Source: Nitrospinaceae bacterium
GTDB lineage: Bacteria > Nitrospinota > Nitrospinia > Nitrospinales > Nitrospinaceae
Direction of reading: 5' to 3'
Assembly: GCA_029261535.1 (NCBI GenBank)
Contig: JAJDBF010000007.1
Span: 51,571 to 115,570, forward strand
Length of the DNA: 64,000 bases
Shown piece after piece: positions 1 through 10,299 of the stretch. The first letter of the stretch is position 1, and every line of letters begins with the position of its first letter. The notes under the pieces were generated by a model. It did no database searches, was not told the origin of the DNA, and was given only the letters and a program-made list of their open reading frames with translations. A program made the position numbers and the translations under genes.

Positions 1-165
1 GAAAGTCTGTTTAAAAATTACTATACCGTCAAGGGAGGCTTCGATAATCCCAAGGTCGACTCTATCCCCTTCACCTCCCTTGGCAAAAAAGTGGTCGGTA
101 TTTTCCAGGGCATCCTGCAATCCCCCACCGACCTCATCCCCGATTCCCCCACCACAACAGAGTGA
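1..165 (+). CDS. AsmA/YhdP-like protein, C-terminal end (partial)
   Basis: Frame 1 is open from the first base and stops at 163-165, giving the last 54 residues of a protein that begins outside the window. The fragment reads as a tyrosine/glycine-rich strand (YTVKGGFDNPKV) followed by an amphipathic segment (KKVVGIFQGIL) and a short Pro/Thr tail. That pattern resembles the extreme C-terminus of AsmA-like or YhdP-like envelope proteins, which move or restrain phospholipid between membranes. The assignment rests on this short pattern only; no domain core is visible. Confidence 0.5.
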   Translation, partial: ESLFKNYYTVKGGFDNPKVDSIPFTSLGKKVVGIFQGILQSPTDLIPDSPTTTE

Positions 166-205
166 TCCTTCGTTTACCTTTTTCCGATCACTTAAATGGC
201 TTAAA

Positions 206-538
206 TTAAACTGAACCAGCAAACTTGATACTCTTTTTGATGAGGGCCTTCATCGAACTTTTATCGACCAAAAGAGTTTCGGGAATGACCGCATAATCTT
301 TTTTGATATGCCCCTTGGGAAAATACTGCAAAGGCTTTCCACCAGCCTTTAAAATTTCTTCCCTATCAGCCGAGGGTAGTTTAAGAGAAAATCCGAATTT
401 TCCGCAGGTACAAAATATTCGTTCGTCTACATATCCGGCTACCGCTCCGCTATTCTTGAATTCAAGCGTATGCCGACTCGCGAGATTCGGATAAGACTGC
501 GCCAAAATATTTTGCAATTGATCCTTGTAGTCGCTCAT
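206..538 (-). CDS. TfoX N-terminal domain-like protein
   Basis: This 110-residue protein starts at ATG 538; a TTG three bases further upstream is less likely. The middle (about residues 35-90) has the look of the TfoX_N domain: a strand ending in the CTCGKFGFSLKL stretch, then a helix, a GGKPLQYFPKG loop and a short strand (KKDYAVIP). TfoX_N proteins are small soluble proteins of mostly unknown role; the competence regulator TfoX/Sxy is only one member. The pair of cysteines (CTC) is not typical of the family. The gene converges on the AsmA-like tail and sits alone, so context gives no function. Confidence 0.6.
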   Translation of the reverse strand: MSDYKDQLQNILAQSYPNLASRHTLEFKNSGAVAGYVDERIFCTCGKFGFSLKLPSADREEILKAGGKPLQYFPKGHIKKDYAVIPETLLVDKSSMKALIKKSIKFAGSV

Positions 539-572
539 CAAATATTAGCCCGTGGCCCTTTTAGGCGAGGAG

Positions 573-839
573 TTAATGCGACTGGATGTTGGTGACTTGG
601 ATGGCTTGCGGGGATTCGCCGCGATGATGGGCGACGGCGACGTGAATGGCGGCGAGGGTTTCGGCTTCTTCTTCCGAGCCGGTGCCTGATGCGGGTGCCG
701 TCTTACGGGCGGGAGGTGCAGGCGGTTCCACATAGGGGATGAACTTCACCAGCAACTGGATCACTCCGATCAGGACGGTTAACACCGTGAAGATCACGCC
801 CATTGCCAGAATGGAGACTTTTACAGCAGCAACTATCAT
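573..839 (-). CDS. oadG: Oxaloacetate decarboxylase gamma chain (OadG-like)
   Basis: An 88-residue protein with one N-terminal membrane helix (about residues 5-32), a Pro/Ala-rich linker and a C-terminal segment rich in Ala, His and Glu (AAIHVAVAHH). This is the layout of the OadG family, the small membrane subunit that holds the carboxyltransferase subunit to the membrane pump and helps assemble the complex; Zn2+ binding through the C-terminal part is known for the family. It lies 5 bp downstream of oadB and is the last gene of the oadA-oadB-oadG unit. Confidence 0.8.
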   Translation of the reverse strand: MIVAAVKVSILAMGVIFTVLTVLIGVIQLLVKFIPYVEPPAPPARKTAPASGTGSEEEAETLAAIHVAVAHHRGESPQAIQVTNIQSH

Positions 840-844
840 AATCT

Positions 845-2023
845 CTATTCTCCCACCGTGAGGACCATGGCCGTGCTGTGCGCCGCCCCGACATCGCCGA
901 ACAAGGACAGGAACACGCCCGCCGCAACGGCACTGCCGATCACACCGGCGACGTTGGGTCCCATCGCGTGCATCAGCAGGTAATTGCCTTTCAACTCTTC
1001 CGCGCCGACTTTCTGCGAGACACGCGCCGCCATCGGCACAGCCGAGACGCCAGCCGACCCGATGAGTGGGTTGACCTTACCTTTGGTAAAAATGTACATC
1101 AACTTGCCGAACAGCACGCCGCCAGCCGTCGCAAAGCAAAACGCGATCAGCCCGAGCACGATGATCTTGATGGTCTCCAGCGTCAGGAATGATTCGGCGG
1201 TCATTGAAGAGCCAACCGACAGTGCCAGCAGGATCGTGACGATGTTGATGAGATGCGTTTGCGCGGTTTCACTGAGGCGTTGGGTAACACCGCTTTCGCG
1301 GAACAGGTTGCCCAGCATGAACATGCCGAGTAGCGGAGCCACGCCGGGCAACATCAGACAGCAGATGACGGTGACCGCAATCGGGAAAATGATTTTCACA
1401 TTGGGTGAGATGGGTTTGAGTTGCTCCATCCGCACTTCACGTTCTTTTTTTGTGGTAAAAAACCGCATGATCGGCGGCTGGATCAGCGGCACCAGCGACA
1501 TGTAGGAGTACGCGGCGACGGCGATGGGCCCGAGCAAATGCGGTGCCAGCTTGGCGGCCAGGAAAATCGAGGTCGGACCGTCGGCACCGCCGATGATTCC
1601 GATGGCACTGGCTTCCTGCATGTTGAATCCGAGCGCAACAGCACCGACCAACGTTGTGTAAACGCCTATCTGCGCGGCGGCACCAAGAAATAATGTATAG
1701 GGATTGGCCAGCATGGGACCGAAATCCGTCAATGCACCGACCCCGAGGAAAATCAGGGGCGGCAGGATTTCATGCTTCACGCCGTAATAGAAAATGTTGA
1801 AAAGCCCGCCATCCACGGTATTGGCGAGACCGGTCAAGGGTAGATTGGCCAGCAGACAGCCCATGCCAATAGGCAACAGTAACAGGGGTTCAAATTGTTT
1901 CCAGATGGCGAGGTAAAACAGAACGAGCGACACCAACAGCATGATCACATGCCCGCCGGTTAAAGCGGCGAAACCTGTTGACGACGCGATACGCGACAGG
2001 GAGTCCGAGAGAGTGAATTCCAT
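845..2023 (-). CDS. oadB: Na+-translocating decarboxylase beta subunit (OadB)
   Basis: The 392-residue integral membrane subunit couples decarboxylation of carboxybiotin to Na+ export. It has many hydrophobic segments and the family hallmark [10 protein letters not shown] near residue 150, whose Asp is implicated in Na+ and proton coupling. A glycine-rich [13 protein letters not shown] segment lies near the C-terminus. Its ATG overlaps the oadA stop codon as TGATG, so translation is probably coupled. In this family the beta subunit is nearly identical between oxaloacetate, methylmalonyl-CoA and glutaconyl-CoA pumps; the neighbouring alpha subunit points to oxaloacetate. Confidence 0.93.
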   Translation of the reverse strand: MEFTLSDSLSRIASSTGFAALTGGHVIMLLVSLVLFYLAIWKQFEPLLLLPIGMGCLLANLPLTGLANTVDGGLFNIFYYGVKHEILPPLIFLGVGALTDFGPMLANPYTLFLGAAAQIGVYTTLVGAVALGFNMQEASAIGIIGGADGPTSIFLAAKLAPHLLGPIAVAAYSYMSLVPLIQPPIMRFFTTKKEREVRMEQLKPISPNVKIIFPIAVTVICCLMLPGVAPLLGMFMLGNLFRESGVTQRLSETAQTHLINIVTILLALSVGSSMTAESFLTLETIKIIVLGLIAFCFATAGGVLFGKLMYIFTKGKVNPLIGSAGVSAVPMAARVSQKVGAEELKGNYLLMHAMGPNVAGVIGSAVAAGVFLSLFGDVGAAHSTAMVLTVGE

Positions 2024-3810
2024 CAGGCGATCAACACAAGTTCGTCGCCGGTTTGCACATTGGCCCCTTCCTGCACGAGGATGGAGTTAATGGTTCCGGA
2101 AACGGGAGCGTGAATTTCGGTTTCCATTTTCATGGATTCCAGCACGATGACCGTATCGCCTTCATTGACCGCTTGCCCGACCTGACATTTGATAGCGAAG
2201 ACCGAGCCGGGTAAAGGCGAGGTCACAGCTTGTCCGCCACCGCCAGCCGGTGCAACCGGCGCGGTAGCAACCGGTATTGCCGCGGCCGCAGGTGCCGGTG
2301 CGACTGCCATTGGAGCAGAACCTGCCGGAGCGACCTGGACGGTGTAAGGTTTTCCATTGACGTGAACCGTGTACGCCGCCGCTCCCTGTGCCGAAACCGG
2401 GGCTGCTGGGGCAGGTGCCGCTGATGGTGCAGAGCTCGGCGCGCCTGCCGCCGGTGTTTTTTTCGGAAGCGGTTTCCCGCGCGTATCAAAAAATTTGAGG
2501 GCCACTTTCGGAAACATGGCGTAGGTCAGCCGGTCTTCATCGGATGTAAAATTCTCGCCCAGTTCCTTGCAGATGGTTTCCCACTCCGGCTCCAGAAGAT
2601 CTGCCGGACGACATTCAATAATTTCCTTACCGTCACTGACTTTTTCCAGAAGTGACGGCTCGATATCCGCTGGCAGTTTGCCGTATTTGCCCATCACACA
2701 TTCGCGCGTCTCTTTGGTGATGACCTTGTATCGCTCACCGGTGAGAACATTCAGCGTCGCCTGCGATCCCACAATCTGGCTGGTCGGCGTGACCAGCGGC
2801 GGATATCCCATGTCCTTGCGCACGCGCGGGACTTCCAGCAGAACATCATCGAGCTTGTCGATCGCGTTTTGTTCCTTGAGCTGGTTTTCCATATTGGAAA
2901 TCATGCCGCCGGGAATCTGCGAGTCGAGAATTTTGACATCAACACCTTTGAAGTCGCTTTCAAATTCGGCGTAATGAGTGCGCACCTCTTTAAAGTAGTC
3001 CGCAATCTCGTGCAGTAAATCCAGATCGAGACCGGTGTCATGCTCGGTGCCTTTCAGCGCGGCAACGATACATTCGGTTGGGTAGTGCGAGGTACCCATC
3101 GACAGCGAGGAGATCGTCGTATCGATCATGTCCACGCCTGCGTCGATAGCACGCATGAAGTTCATGCCGACCAAGCCAGTGGTGGCATGCGAGTGCAGGT
3201 GGATCGGTAGATTGACCGTATCCTTGATGCCTTTGATGATCGCGCTGGTGGTCTCCGGTGTCAGCAGACCGGCCATGTCCTTGAGGCAGATGATATCCGC
3301 CCCCATGTCCTCAAGCTCTTTGGCCATTTTGATGTAGCGTTCCACCGTATGCACCGGACTGACCGTGTAACTGATGGTGCCCTCCACCGTGCCGCCATAT
3401 TTTTTGGCCGTCTCCAGTGCCTTGCGGATGTTGCGGAAATCGTTGAGCGCGTCGAAGATGCGGAATATATCGATACCGACATCGCACGACTGCTTGACGA
3501 AACGCTCGACGATGTCATCGGCGTAATGCCGGTAGCCGAGCAGGTTTTGCCCGCGCAGGAGCATCTGGAAAGGAGTGTTCGGTGCTTTTTTCTTGAGCTG
3601 ACGCGCCCGCTCCCACGGGTCTTCATTGAGGAAGCGCACACAGGCATCGAACGTCGCACCGCCCCACATTTCCAGCGAGAAAAACCCGACCTGGTCAAGC
3701 TTCTCAGCAATCGGAAGCATGTCCTCGGTTTTCATGCGGGTGGCGAGCAGGGACTGATGCGCATCACGCAGGATGACATCCGTTATTTTCAGGGGATTTA
3801 CAGCGGCCAT
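2023..3810 (-). CDS. oadA: Oxaloacetate decarboxylase alpha subunit (biotin carboxyltransferase)
   Basis: A 595-residue enzyme that transfers the carboxyl group of oxaloacetate to biotin. Domains in order: HMGL-like TIM barrel (about 5-265) with the LRDAHQS start motif, the conserved KDMAG lysine and the HLHSH metal ligands; the conserved carboxylase domain (about 285-455); an Ala/Pro-rich flexible linker (about 458-525); and a C-terminal biotinyl domain with ESMKME, biotin attached to Lys561. ATG 3810 has an AAGGA ribosome site 8 bases upstream. The same architecture occurs in pyruvate carboxylase subunit B, but oadB and oadG directly downstream favour a Na+-pumping decarboxylase. Confidence 0.93.
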   Translation of the reverse strand: MAAVNPLKITDVILRDAHQSLLATRMKTEDMLPIAEKLDQVGFFSLEMWGGATFDACVRFLNEDPWERARQLKKKAPNTPFQMLLRGQNLLGYRHYADDIVERFVKQSCDVGIDIFRIFDALNDFRNIRKALETAKKYGGTVEGTISYTVSPVHTVERYIKMAKELEDMGADIICLKDMAGLLTPETTSAIIKGIKDTVNLPIHLHSHATTGLVGMNFMRAIDAGVDMIDTTISSLSMGTSHYPTECIVAALKGTEHDTGLDLDLLHEIADYFKEVRTHYAEFESDFKGVDVKILDSQIPGGMISNMENQLKEQNAIDKLDDVLLEVPRVRKDMGYPPLVTPTSQIVGSQATLNVLTGERYKVITKETRECVMGKYGKLPADIEPSLLEKVSDGKEIIECRPADLLEPEWETICKELGENFTSDEDRLTYAMFPKVALKFFDTRGKPLPKKTPAAGAPSSAPSAAPAPAAPVSAQGAAAYTVHVNGKPYTVQVAPAGSAPMAVAPAPAAAAIPVATAPVAPAGGGGQAVTSPLPGSVFAIKCQVGQAVNEGDTVIVLESMKMETEIHAPVSGTINSILVQEGANVQTGDELVLIA

Positions 3811-4687
3811 TGTTTATATCCTTAAAATTCCGGTAGGTCCGCTGAGGATAGTTCAAAGGACGGGTGCCGGTAGATTTTGTATTTAACCAAGGTTTACAAA
3901 CGGCCCATATCCAGTTCGAGTTCCCACCGCGAGACTTGAGGGAGCCTCTAAAAAACTTCTGACCGCATGCCCCCACTGACTTTAGAAGAAGGAGCGCATC
4001 GCTGGAACAGAAATTTTCGGTTTACTAGAGATCCCTTTGACCATTAAAAAAACAGGCTCTCGATGAAAGCTCGACCAGGATTGGAACTGTCGAATATTAT
4101 AAGATTAATCTGCCAAAATCAATTCAAATGTTTGACCGAAAGGGACGCGAAAGCTCCCCAAAAAAGCCTCCTGTTTACCCTCCACTTCCCCTCGCCTGAT
4201 TTCGGCAACGGGATTAAGCTGGCTTTGCGAGATACCCAGGGTATCCCCCTTATAATAGGGAGCTTTGCATAAGTGCTTTTTGAGGGACTAAAAAGTGGAA
4301 GCCCTCTTTCCTTCGACAAGCTCAGGACAGGCTATCGGCTCAGGATGACAGAGTGGAAAAGCTGAAATCAAAAGCAAAGGCGAGATTCTTCACTTCGTTC
4401 AGAATGACATGCGGAGTTTTTGTTGCCTCTCCGGCGAGGTGTCAGAATGACATGCTGGGGTTTTCTTTTTCGTTGCCCGTGCGGCCAGCACCCGCAAGGT
4501 CTTTTGATTCAAATCTGTAGGGGGAGCGACCCCCTAAAATACCGCTAATAGCCCTATATATAGTGGTACCTTCCCACAAATCCACAACACATGGTATAAT
4601 TTGCTTTACAAGGGAATGCTGTTGCGATAATCTCGAAAAAGCTTCCTGAACCTGAAATTCACCCTCCACCCCACCCGAGTTAACCTC
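3811..4687. repeat. Gene-free 0.9 kb interval with dispersed repeats
   Basis: No convincing gene lies between the divergent oadA and smc genes. The interval contains several short repeats that recur elsewhere in the window. A block around 4262-4297 (ctttgcataagtgcttttt...) is found again at 19549-19577. A segment around 4380-4416 (gcgagattcttcac ... cagaatgacatgcgg) recurs near 19383, 19625, 62218 and 62326, in either orientation. A cttcgacaagctcag block lies near 4313, and a ggccagcacccgcaagg block near 4482 recurs near 19450. Short open frames here show no recognisable domain. Confidence 0.7.
4571..4600 (+). promoter_or_regulatory. Candidate sigma-70 promoter of smc
   Basis: A perfect TATAAT hexamer lies at 4595-4600, with TTCCCA (four of six matches to TTGACA) at 4571-4576 and an 18-base spacer. 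It stands about 90 bases before the smc ATG in the right direction. No experimental support can be drawn from the sequence. Confidence 0.4.
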
Positions 4688-7600
4688 ATGATTTTAAAGA
4701 ACCTGGAACTGGCTGGCTTCAAATCCTTCGTCGATGGCACCCATCTCGATTTCACCCAGGGGTTCACCGCTGTGGTTGGTCCCAACGGTTGCGGCAAGAG
4801 CAATATCTCGGATGCCATCCGCTGGGTCATCGGCGAGCAAAGTTCCAAGCAATTGCGCGGCACCCGCGTGGCCGACCTGATTTTCAATGGCACGGCCAGT
4901 CGCAAACCGGTCAATCGGGCAGAGGTGACGATGACCCTCGCCGACGTGCCGGAGGGACTGCGCATCGCCAGCATCCCCAACGCATCGGAAGAGATCAAGG
5001 TGACGCGTTGCTATCATCGCTCGGGGGAAAGTGAGTTCTACATCAACAATGTGCCGTGCCGATTGAAGGACATCACCGATCTTTTTCTCGATGTTGGCAT
5101 CAGCCCGAAGGTGTTGACGGTCATCGAGCAGAATCATGTACAAGACATCGTCACCTCCAAGCCGGAAGACCGGCGCATCTGGATCGAAGAGGCGGCGGGG
5201 GTTCTCAAGTTTAAAGTCCGCAAGAACGAAGCCCTGCGCAAACTGGACACGGCGGGTCAGAACCTCGAACGCATTTCCGATATCGTGCAGGAGTTGGAGC
5301 GGCAGGTGGAATCGCTCAAACGGCAGGCCGCCAAGGCGGAGCGTTACAAACAGTTTCACACCGAAGTGAAGGAGTTGTCGCTGAGTTTGTTCTCCCAGAA
5401 AATCCGCCGGTTCCAAACGGAGATAGGGGAGATCAAAACCGAGCTGGAAACACGAGTGGAAAGCAAAACCGTCAAACAGGCGCGGTTGTCTGAATTGGAA
5501 ACGCGTATCGAACAACTCAAATTCGACATCGACACGGTGGTGGGCGAGCTCAACGCCAAAAAAGAAACGCGCCATGAATTGTCCGAAGCCATTGGCAAGA
5601 ACGAGCACCGCATCGATTTAAAGAAACAGCAGATTGAACAGGCGCGCGCGGATATTGAATCGGGCAAACGTGAAGTCACCGAGATGATGACGGAGATTCA
5701 GATTCACCAGCAGGAAACCGTGGCACAACGCACGCAGTTGACTGGCATCGGTGAGCAAATTAATGAACGCGAAACGGAGCTTGTGTCGCGCACCGAAGAA
5801 CAGTTGGCGCAAAAAGAAAAACTGCAGGCCACGGAAACGCAGTTGCAGGAAGTCGAAAAGAAGGTGCTCGACCTGTGGCACCGGACATCGCAAAAGAAAA
5901 ACGAAGTGACCGCCCTTGTCACCCGGCAGGAAAATCTGCAAAGCCGGTCATCCAGCCTGGAACAGGAAGATAGCGCAACCCGCGCACAAAAAGAAGACGC
6001 TCTTAAGAAAGAAGAGGGCGCGCGTGCTTCCAGTCAGGAAAAAGTAACTGCCTTTGGTCAATGGAAACAGGAGCAGGAAGCGGCGCAACAGCAGTTGATC
6101 GAAGAGAAGGAGTCGGCGAAGCAAAAACGCGGCCAGGCGATGCAATCAAAAGAAGCCTATATGGGCAAGCATTCCTTGTTCGCTTCGCTCACCGAGTTGC
6201 GTAAAAAGTTTGAAGGCTTCGGTGAAGGCGTGCAGTCGCTCATGGGGCTGAGCAACGGCGACCGCATGCAGGGTTTGCGCGAAGTGTTGGGGAATGTTTT
6301 AAAAGCCCCGGCGGAATACGAAATCGCGGTGGAGGCGGTGCTCGGCAATCGTCTCAACAGTGTCATCGTTGATTCCTATAACGACAGCGCGCAGGCGATC
6401 CGCTACCTCAGCGAAAATAAATCCGGGCGCGGCACCTTCATCCCTCTGCACCCGAAGTCTGCGCCGAAACCACCGGTCTACCTCAACGGGCATCAGGGTG
6501 TGATCGGCAAGGCGCGGGATTTTGTACAGACCACCGAAGATTATCGCGGGGTCATCGATCACTTGCTGGGTGATGTGGTCATCGTGCGCGATTTCGAAAC
6601 GGCTTTGCATCTGCATGGGCAGGAACAGTTTCAGGGAACGGTGGTCACACTTGAAGGCGAGGTGATCGATTCCCTCGGCATTGTCAGTGGTGGCGCAACG
6701 GAAGAAACGGCAGAAGGACCCTTGGCACGCAACCGCGAGATGGAACTGCTGGCGAAAGAGGTCGAGGTATTACACAACGACATGGTGCACGCTGAAGAAG
6801 AAGTTGTCCAGCAGGAAGGACGCATGACGCAAGCGGAAACTGCACTTGAATCTTTGGTCACGCTGGCGCAACAAGCGGAGATCGAAATGGCACACAGCCA
6901 GAAGGATCTCGAAAGTTTCGTTCAGGAAAGCGCGCGTCTTCAACAGAAGCTGGAGACCCTGGCGTTTGAGCGACAGACAGCTGAGCAGGAGCGGGCCGAA
7001 CTGGCAACGCGCCACACGGCTTTGATCGGTGAACTGGAGCGGGAGGAAGCCGATAAGCAAAGCTTTGAAACGCGCGTGGCTGAGCTCAAAACCGAAGCGG
7101 AGCAACACCGGTTGACGCTGGAGACAATCAATTCCGGCATCCATGAAATCCAGGTGTGGGTGACCTCGCTCACCGGCAAACGCGAAACGGTGCTGAACGA
7201 GATCAAGCGTCTGCAACAGCAGGAAGAAAATCTGAAACACCGCATTCGTCAGCGCGAAGGCGAGCAGGGGCTCAACCGCGACAAGATTGAAGACTGCGAT
7301 ACGATCATCGCCGAGACGGAAGAAGTTATTTTGAATCAGGCGCGGGATAAAGACACGTTGTCCGAAGACATTGTGCTAGGCGAAGACGAACTGCGCGGGC
7401 AGGAGGAGACGCTGGCATCACAGGAAAAAGAAACGCGTACTCTGCATCAGGAACTGCAGGAACTCAGCGAAACGATTGTGCGGATGGAATCCAAGCACGG
7501 TGAAATTCAGTTGCAGGTCACGCACATTGAGGAAAAAGCCTTCGAGGATTTTTCAATCAATCGCGAAGAGTTGATGCATGGCACATTTGAAGAGGTCGAT

Positions 7601-8248
7601 GAGAACCCGGCCTCGAAACGCATCGCCGAGTTGAAAGAAAAAATCAGGAAGCTGGGTGATGTGAATCTCGCGGCGCTGTCAGATTTTCAAGTGGCTAACG
7701 AACGCTATCTGTTTCTGCACGAGCAAGAACAGGACCTGACCCAATCGATTCAAACCCTGCATGAGACCATCGAGAAAATTGACGAGACCACGCGGCAATT
7801 ATTTTCTGACACCTTTGAAAAAGTAAACGAGCATTTCAAGCATCTGTTTTCGCGCCTGTTTCAGGGCGGCAAAGCAGAATTGACTTTGGACAATCCGGAC
7901 AACCCGCTAGAATCTGGCGTAGACATCACTGCGAGTCCCGCAGGCAAGTCCATGCACAACATCACCCTCCTCTCCGGCGGCGAAAAAACCATGACCGCCA
8001 TCGCCCTCATCTTTGCCTTGCTCAAAGTAAGGCCCAGCCCCTTCTGCCTGCTCGATGAAATCGACGCACCGCTTGACGAAGCCAACGTGGTGCGGTTTCA
8101 GGAAATGTTGACCGAGTTTTCCGATGACACTCAGTTCATCATAATCACCCACAACCAGAAGACCATGGGCTTCGCCGACACGCTGTACGGCGTGACGATG
8201 GAAGAACACGGTGTCTCCAAAGTCGTCTCTGTCCATTTGAATAATTGA
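4688..8248 (+). CDS. smc: Chromosome segregation protein SMC
   Basis: A full-length 1186-residue SMC ATPase, the core of the bacterial condensin that folds and separates chromosomes. The N-terminal head has Walker A GPNGCGKS at residues 31-38. Two long Glu/Gln/Lys-rich coiled coils flank a hinge (about 500-670) containing conserved glycines (KSGRGTFIPL, DSLGIVSGG). The C-terminal head carries the ABC signature LSGGEK (1095-1100), Walker B with CLLDEIDAPLDEAN (about 1120-1133) and a switch histidine (IIITHNQ). The ATG at 4688 has only a weak ribosome site. The ScpA and ScpB partners are not in this window. Confidence 0.97.
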   Translation: MILKNLELAGFKSFVDGTHLDFTQGFTAVVGPNGCGKSNISDAIRWVIGEQSSKQLRGTRVADLIFNGTASRKPVNRAEVTMTLADVPEGLRIASIPNASEEIKVTRCYHRSGESEFYINNVPCRLKDITDLFLDVGISPKVLTVIEQNHVQDIVTSKPEDRRIWIEEAAGVLKFKVRKNEALRKLDTAGQNLERISDIVQELERQVESLKRQAAKAERYKQFHTEVKELSLSLFSQKIRRFQTEIGEIKTELETRVESKTVKQARLSELETRIEQLKFDIDTVVGELNAKKETRHELSEAIGKNEHRIDLKKQQIEQARADIESGKREVTEMMTEIQIHQQETVAQRTQLTGIGEQINERETELVSRTEEQLAQKEKLQATETQLQEVEKKVLDLWHRTSQKKNEVTALVTRQENLQSRSSSLEQEDSATRAQKEDALKKEEGARASSQEKVTAFGQWKQEQEAAQQQLIEEKESAKQKRGQAMQSKEAYMGKHSLFASLTELRKKFEGFGEGVQSLMGLSNGDRMQGLREVLGNVLKAPAEYEIAVEAVLGNRLNSVIVDSYNDSAQAIRYLSENKSGRGTFIPLHPKSAPKPPVYLNGHQGVIGKARDFVQTTEDYRGVIDHLLGDVVIVRDFETALHLHGQEQFQGTVVTLEGEVIDSLGIVSGGATEETAEGPLARNREMELLAKEVEVLHNDMVHAEEEVVQQEGRMTQAETALESLVTLAQQAEIEMAHSQKDLESFVQESARLQQKLETLAFERQTAEQERAELATRHTALIGELEREEADKQSFETRVAELKTEAEQHRLTLETINSGIHEIQVWVTSLTGKRETVLNEIKRLQQQEENLKHRIRQREGEQGLNRDKIEDCDTIIAETEEVILNQARDKDTLSEDIVLGEDELRGQEETLASQEKETRTLHQELQELSETIVRMESKHGEIQLQVTHIEEKAFEDFSINREELMHGTFEEVDENPASKRIAELKEKIRKLGDVNLAALSDFQVANERYLFLHEQEQDLTQSIQTLHETIEKIDETTRQLFSDTFEKVNEHFKHLFSRLFQGGKAELTLDNPDNPLESGVDITASPAGKSMHNITLLSGGEKTMTAIALIFALLKVRPSPFCLLDEIDAPLDEANVVRFQEMLTEFSDDTQFIIITHNQKTMGFADTLYGVTMEEHGVSKVVSVHLNN

Positions 8249-8294
8249 TGGGAGTTTTGATAAATACTTACGCCAGGCTTTTAGGTGAAGGTAC

Positions 8295-8426
8295 TTAGGT
8301 TCAAAACAACTGAACGTCATCATGGCCAAGCTCAATCACAGGCCCAGAAAATCACTGGGCTATAAGACACCACATGAACTATTCTTCAAAAAGAAACCAC
8401 CACTAACCGTTGCACTTCAAACTTGA
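8295..8426 (+). pseudogene. IS30-family transposase, C-terminal remnant with right inverted repeat
   Basis: From about 8301 to the TGA at 8424-8426 the plus strand encodes the characteristic end of IS30-family transposases: LNHRPRKSLGYKTPHELF followed by VALQT at the stop. Only about 40 residues survive; the DDE core and the 5' end are absent. The last 18 bases (8409-8426), read on the minus strand, match the IS30-type left end at 63871 in 14 of 18 positions, so they are probably the right inverted repeat. The remaining sequence to 8613 is A/T-rich and holds nothing I recognise. Confidence 0.8.
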
Positions 8427-8613
8427 ATCCACCGATTTAATTGTTTTGATCGTAGAAGGAAACGAGCAATAAAAAAAGGGGGAGTATCTCAAAGCCAAGG
8501 TTGCTTAGCCTGAAGTTGAATCATTTTTAGAGTGAAGATAAAATCATTGTGTCTCTAACTCAATACCCAATACGGTACACATTCATCTGACGATGTACAA
8601 TTGAGACAGATAA

Positions 8614-10299
8614 TTATTTTTTTTGCCGATTATGGAAAATAAAATCTCCTCCATCATGCCCCGAGTTTCGGATCGTACTATATTCGGGCGTTTGTTCGGC
8701 CTGGCCTGCAACGGATTCTTTAATGTGTTCATAAAACAACTCTTCTGTGGTAAATATTTCCCGCTCCATGGATTGGAGGCTCTCAATAAAAACAGCAGCA
8801 AAAATGGAATGCCTCCCACCTCCTCCATCAATAACTGGCTCATTTCCCCCGCTAGACATTAACGTTCGCGAAGTTTTCTTTTGCATCTTTTTTATATAAT
8901 TGTTGTGGTCGCTGTGGTGAGGACCTAACCTTGAATTACCACTTCGGGTCATGGCTCCCGAATAACAACTATCCGCAACAATCAGGATATGTTTGGACGA
9001 GGTTCGCTTAATATTGGATGTAATGCTGTCAACGATGATCCATTGGGCATCGCTATTCTGGTGAGCATCCACAGGCTGCCAATAAGCCTTACTCGTAGCG
9101 CGGTCATAAAAGCCATGCCCGGCATAGTAGATCAGAAGATTATCGTTTTCATTTAACTGACTCCTGATTGTATTAAGTTTTTCCATGATGTCGTCTCGCT
9201 TTGCGTCCAAAAGGATTTGAGTATGAAATCCATAGCGATCCTCCAAAACTTGAGCAACTTTATGAACATCGTTGTGGGGTGTCTCCAATTTTGGGAGGTA
9301 ATTGTAATTATTATTCCCGATGACGAGAGCAAAGTAATTTCCAAAATACTTTCCGTCCTTCAGCCTTGCGGAAGCAGTTAAACCCGTCCGCTCAATGGAA
9401 ACCGTTTTCCGACCAAGATTACCTGCAGTATCTTTGGCCGTAATCAAAAAAGAGTTTTTCCCCGGATGCAGGGAAACCTGCGTTGAAAATTCACCCTTTT
9501 TGGAAAAGGTTATTGGCTGACCATTGACCGTGATTTCGGATATGCCGCTGACATCTTCAGCAGTTCCTTTTAAGTCCAAGGTGGAAGCCTTTGATACAAT
9601 CTTAATATTTCGGCTGACCATTGGAGATATTATATTTATTAAAGGAGGCTGAGAATCGTGTTTTTTAGAAATTTTATTCAAATCAGGTGGAGGCCTTTTA
9701 GTCGTGTGTATGGACCCAGAGGCTATTTTCGCGGCTACATTTTTTAGTCGGGAATTTGTCCCTAAAGCATTGGCGATATTGTTTAAACTTTCATTAAGGT
9801 CGTCACCCTCCCCGTACAGTGTTTCCTCCCAGCTCGATTCATTTTCCTCAGTCGGGATCATGGCAAGATCCAAAACGATCCTGGAAGAATTACCCCAAGC
9901 CAATGAAGCACCCCATCCATTCCTCGAAAATTCTTTGAGAGACCCGTGCAGGGTAGCTTGGGCTTCGGAATCGTCGAAAACCAGGTCGAAACCCATGGAA
10001 CGAAGTTTTTCGCTTATAAATTGTCGCACAATTCCAGGGGGGTGGCCTTCCACCTTGTATTGTTGGTAAAAAGGGAATACGAGGTTTAAGCCAGCTTTAC
10101 TGCCGACGATATTTTCTTTGTTTTCACGAAGGTCTTGAAAGTCATGGACATAAACTTTCAATACCGATTCCTTGGAGTTAAATATTTGATTCGATCCACC
10201 CTCATATGAAAGCTCGTCCTTACTAATGATGACATCGCTGATACAACCAGAAAATAAAATCAGTGAAACAAGCGAAAATAGTACCGTTCTAAAAACCAT
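8614..10299 (-). CDS. Caspase-domain (peptidase C14-like) lipoprotein
   Basis: The ATG at 10299 is preferred because GGAGGAATTTTG precedes it and a lipoprotein signal follows at once (LFSLVSLILFSGC). The 561-residue product has three parts: a YajG-like segment (about 35-200; VHDFQDLREN start and a GSLKEFSRNG strand), a bacterial Ig-like domain (about 218-303), and a caspase-like peptidase domain (about 317-555). The catalytic histidine lies in YYAGHGFYD (His395) and the nucleophile in VADSCYSGA (Cys445). Bacterial caspase homologues cleave proteins in signalling or cell death; substrates here are unknown. The lipobox suggests a periplasmic, membrane-anchored protease. The gene is visibly more A/T-rich than smc. 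Confidence 0.85.
   Translation of the reverse strand: MVFRTVLFSLVSLILFSGCISDVIISKDELSYEGGSNQIFNSKESVLKVYVHDFQDLRENKENIVGSKAGLNLVFPFYQQYKVEGHPPGIVRQFISEKLRSMGFDLVFDDSEAQATLHGSLKEFSRNGWGASLAWGNSSRIVLDLAMIPTEENESSWEETLYGEGDDLNESLNNIANALGTNSRLKNVAAKIASGSIHTTKRPPPDLNKISKKHDSQPPLINIISPMVSRNIKIVSKASTLDLKGTAEDVSGISEITVNGQPITFSKKGEFSTQVSLHPGKNSFLITAKDTAGNLGRKTVSIERTGLTASARLKDGKYFGNYFALVIGNNNYNYLPKLETPHNDVHKVAQVLEDRYGFHTQILLDAKRDDIMEKLNTIRSQLNENDNLLIYYAGHGFYDRATSKAYWQPVDAHQNSDAQWIIVDSITSNIKRTSSKHILIVADSCYSGAMTRSGNSRLGPHHSDHNNYIKKMQKKTSRTLMSSGGNEPVIDGGGGRHSIFAAVFIESLQSMEREIFTTEELFYEHIKESVAGQAEQTPEYSTIRNSGHDGGDFIFHNRQKK

Noticed and set aside
4442..4669. 75-codon minus-strand frame upstream of smc
   Set aside because: It crosses dispersed repeat blocks and the candidate smc promoter and shows no protein-like features.
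4694..5608. 304-codon open frame antisense to smc
   Set aside because: It lies wholly within the strongly conserved SMC head and coil, has no domain, and reflects the G/C-rich third positions of smc.
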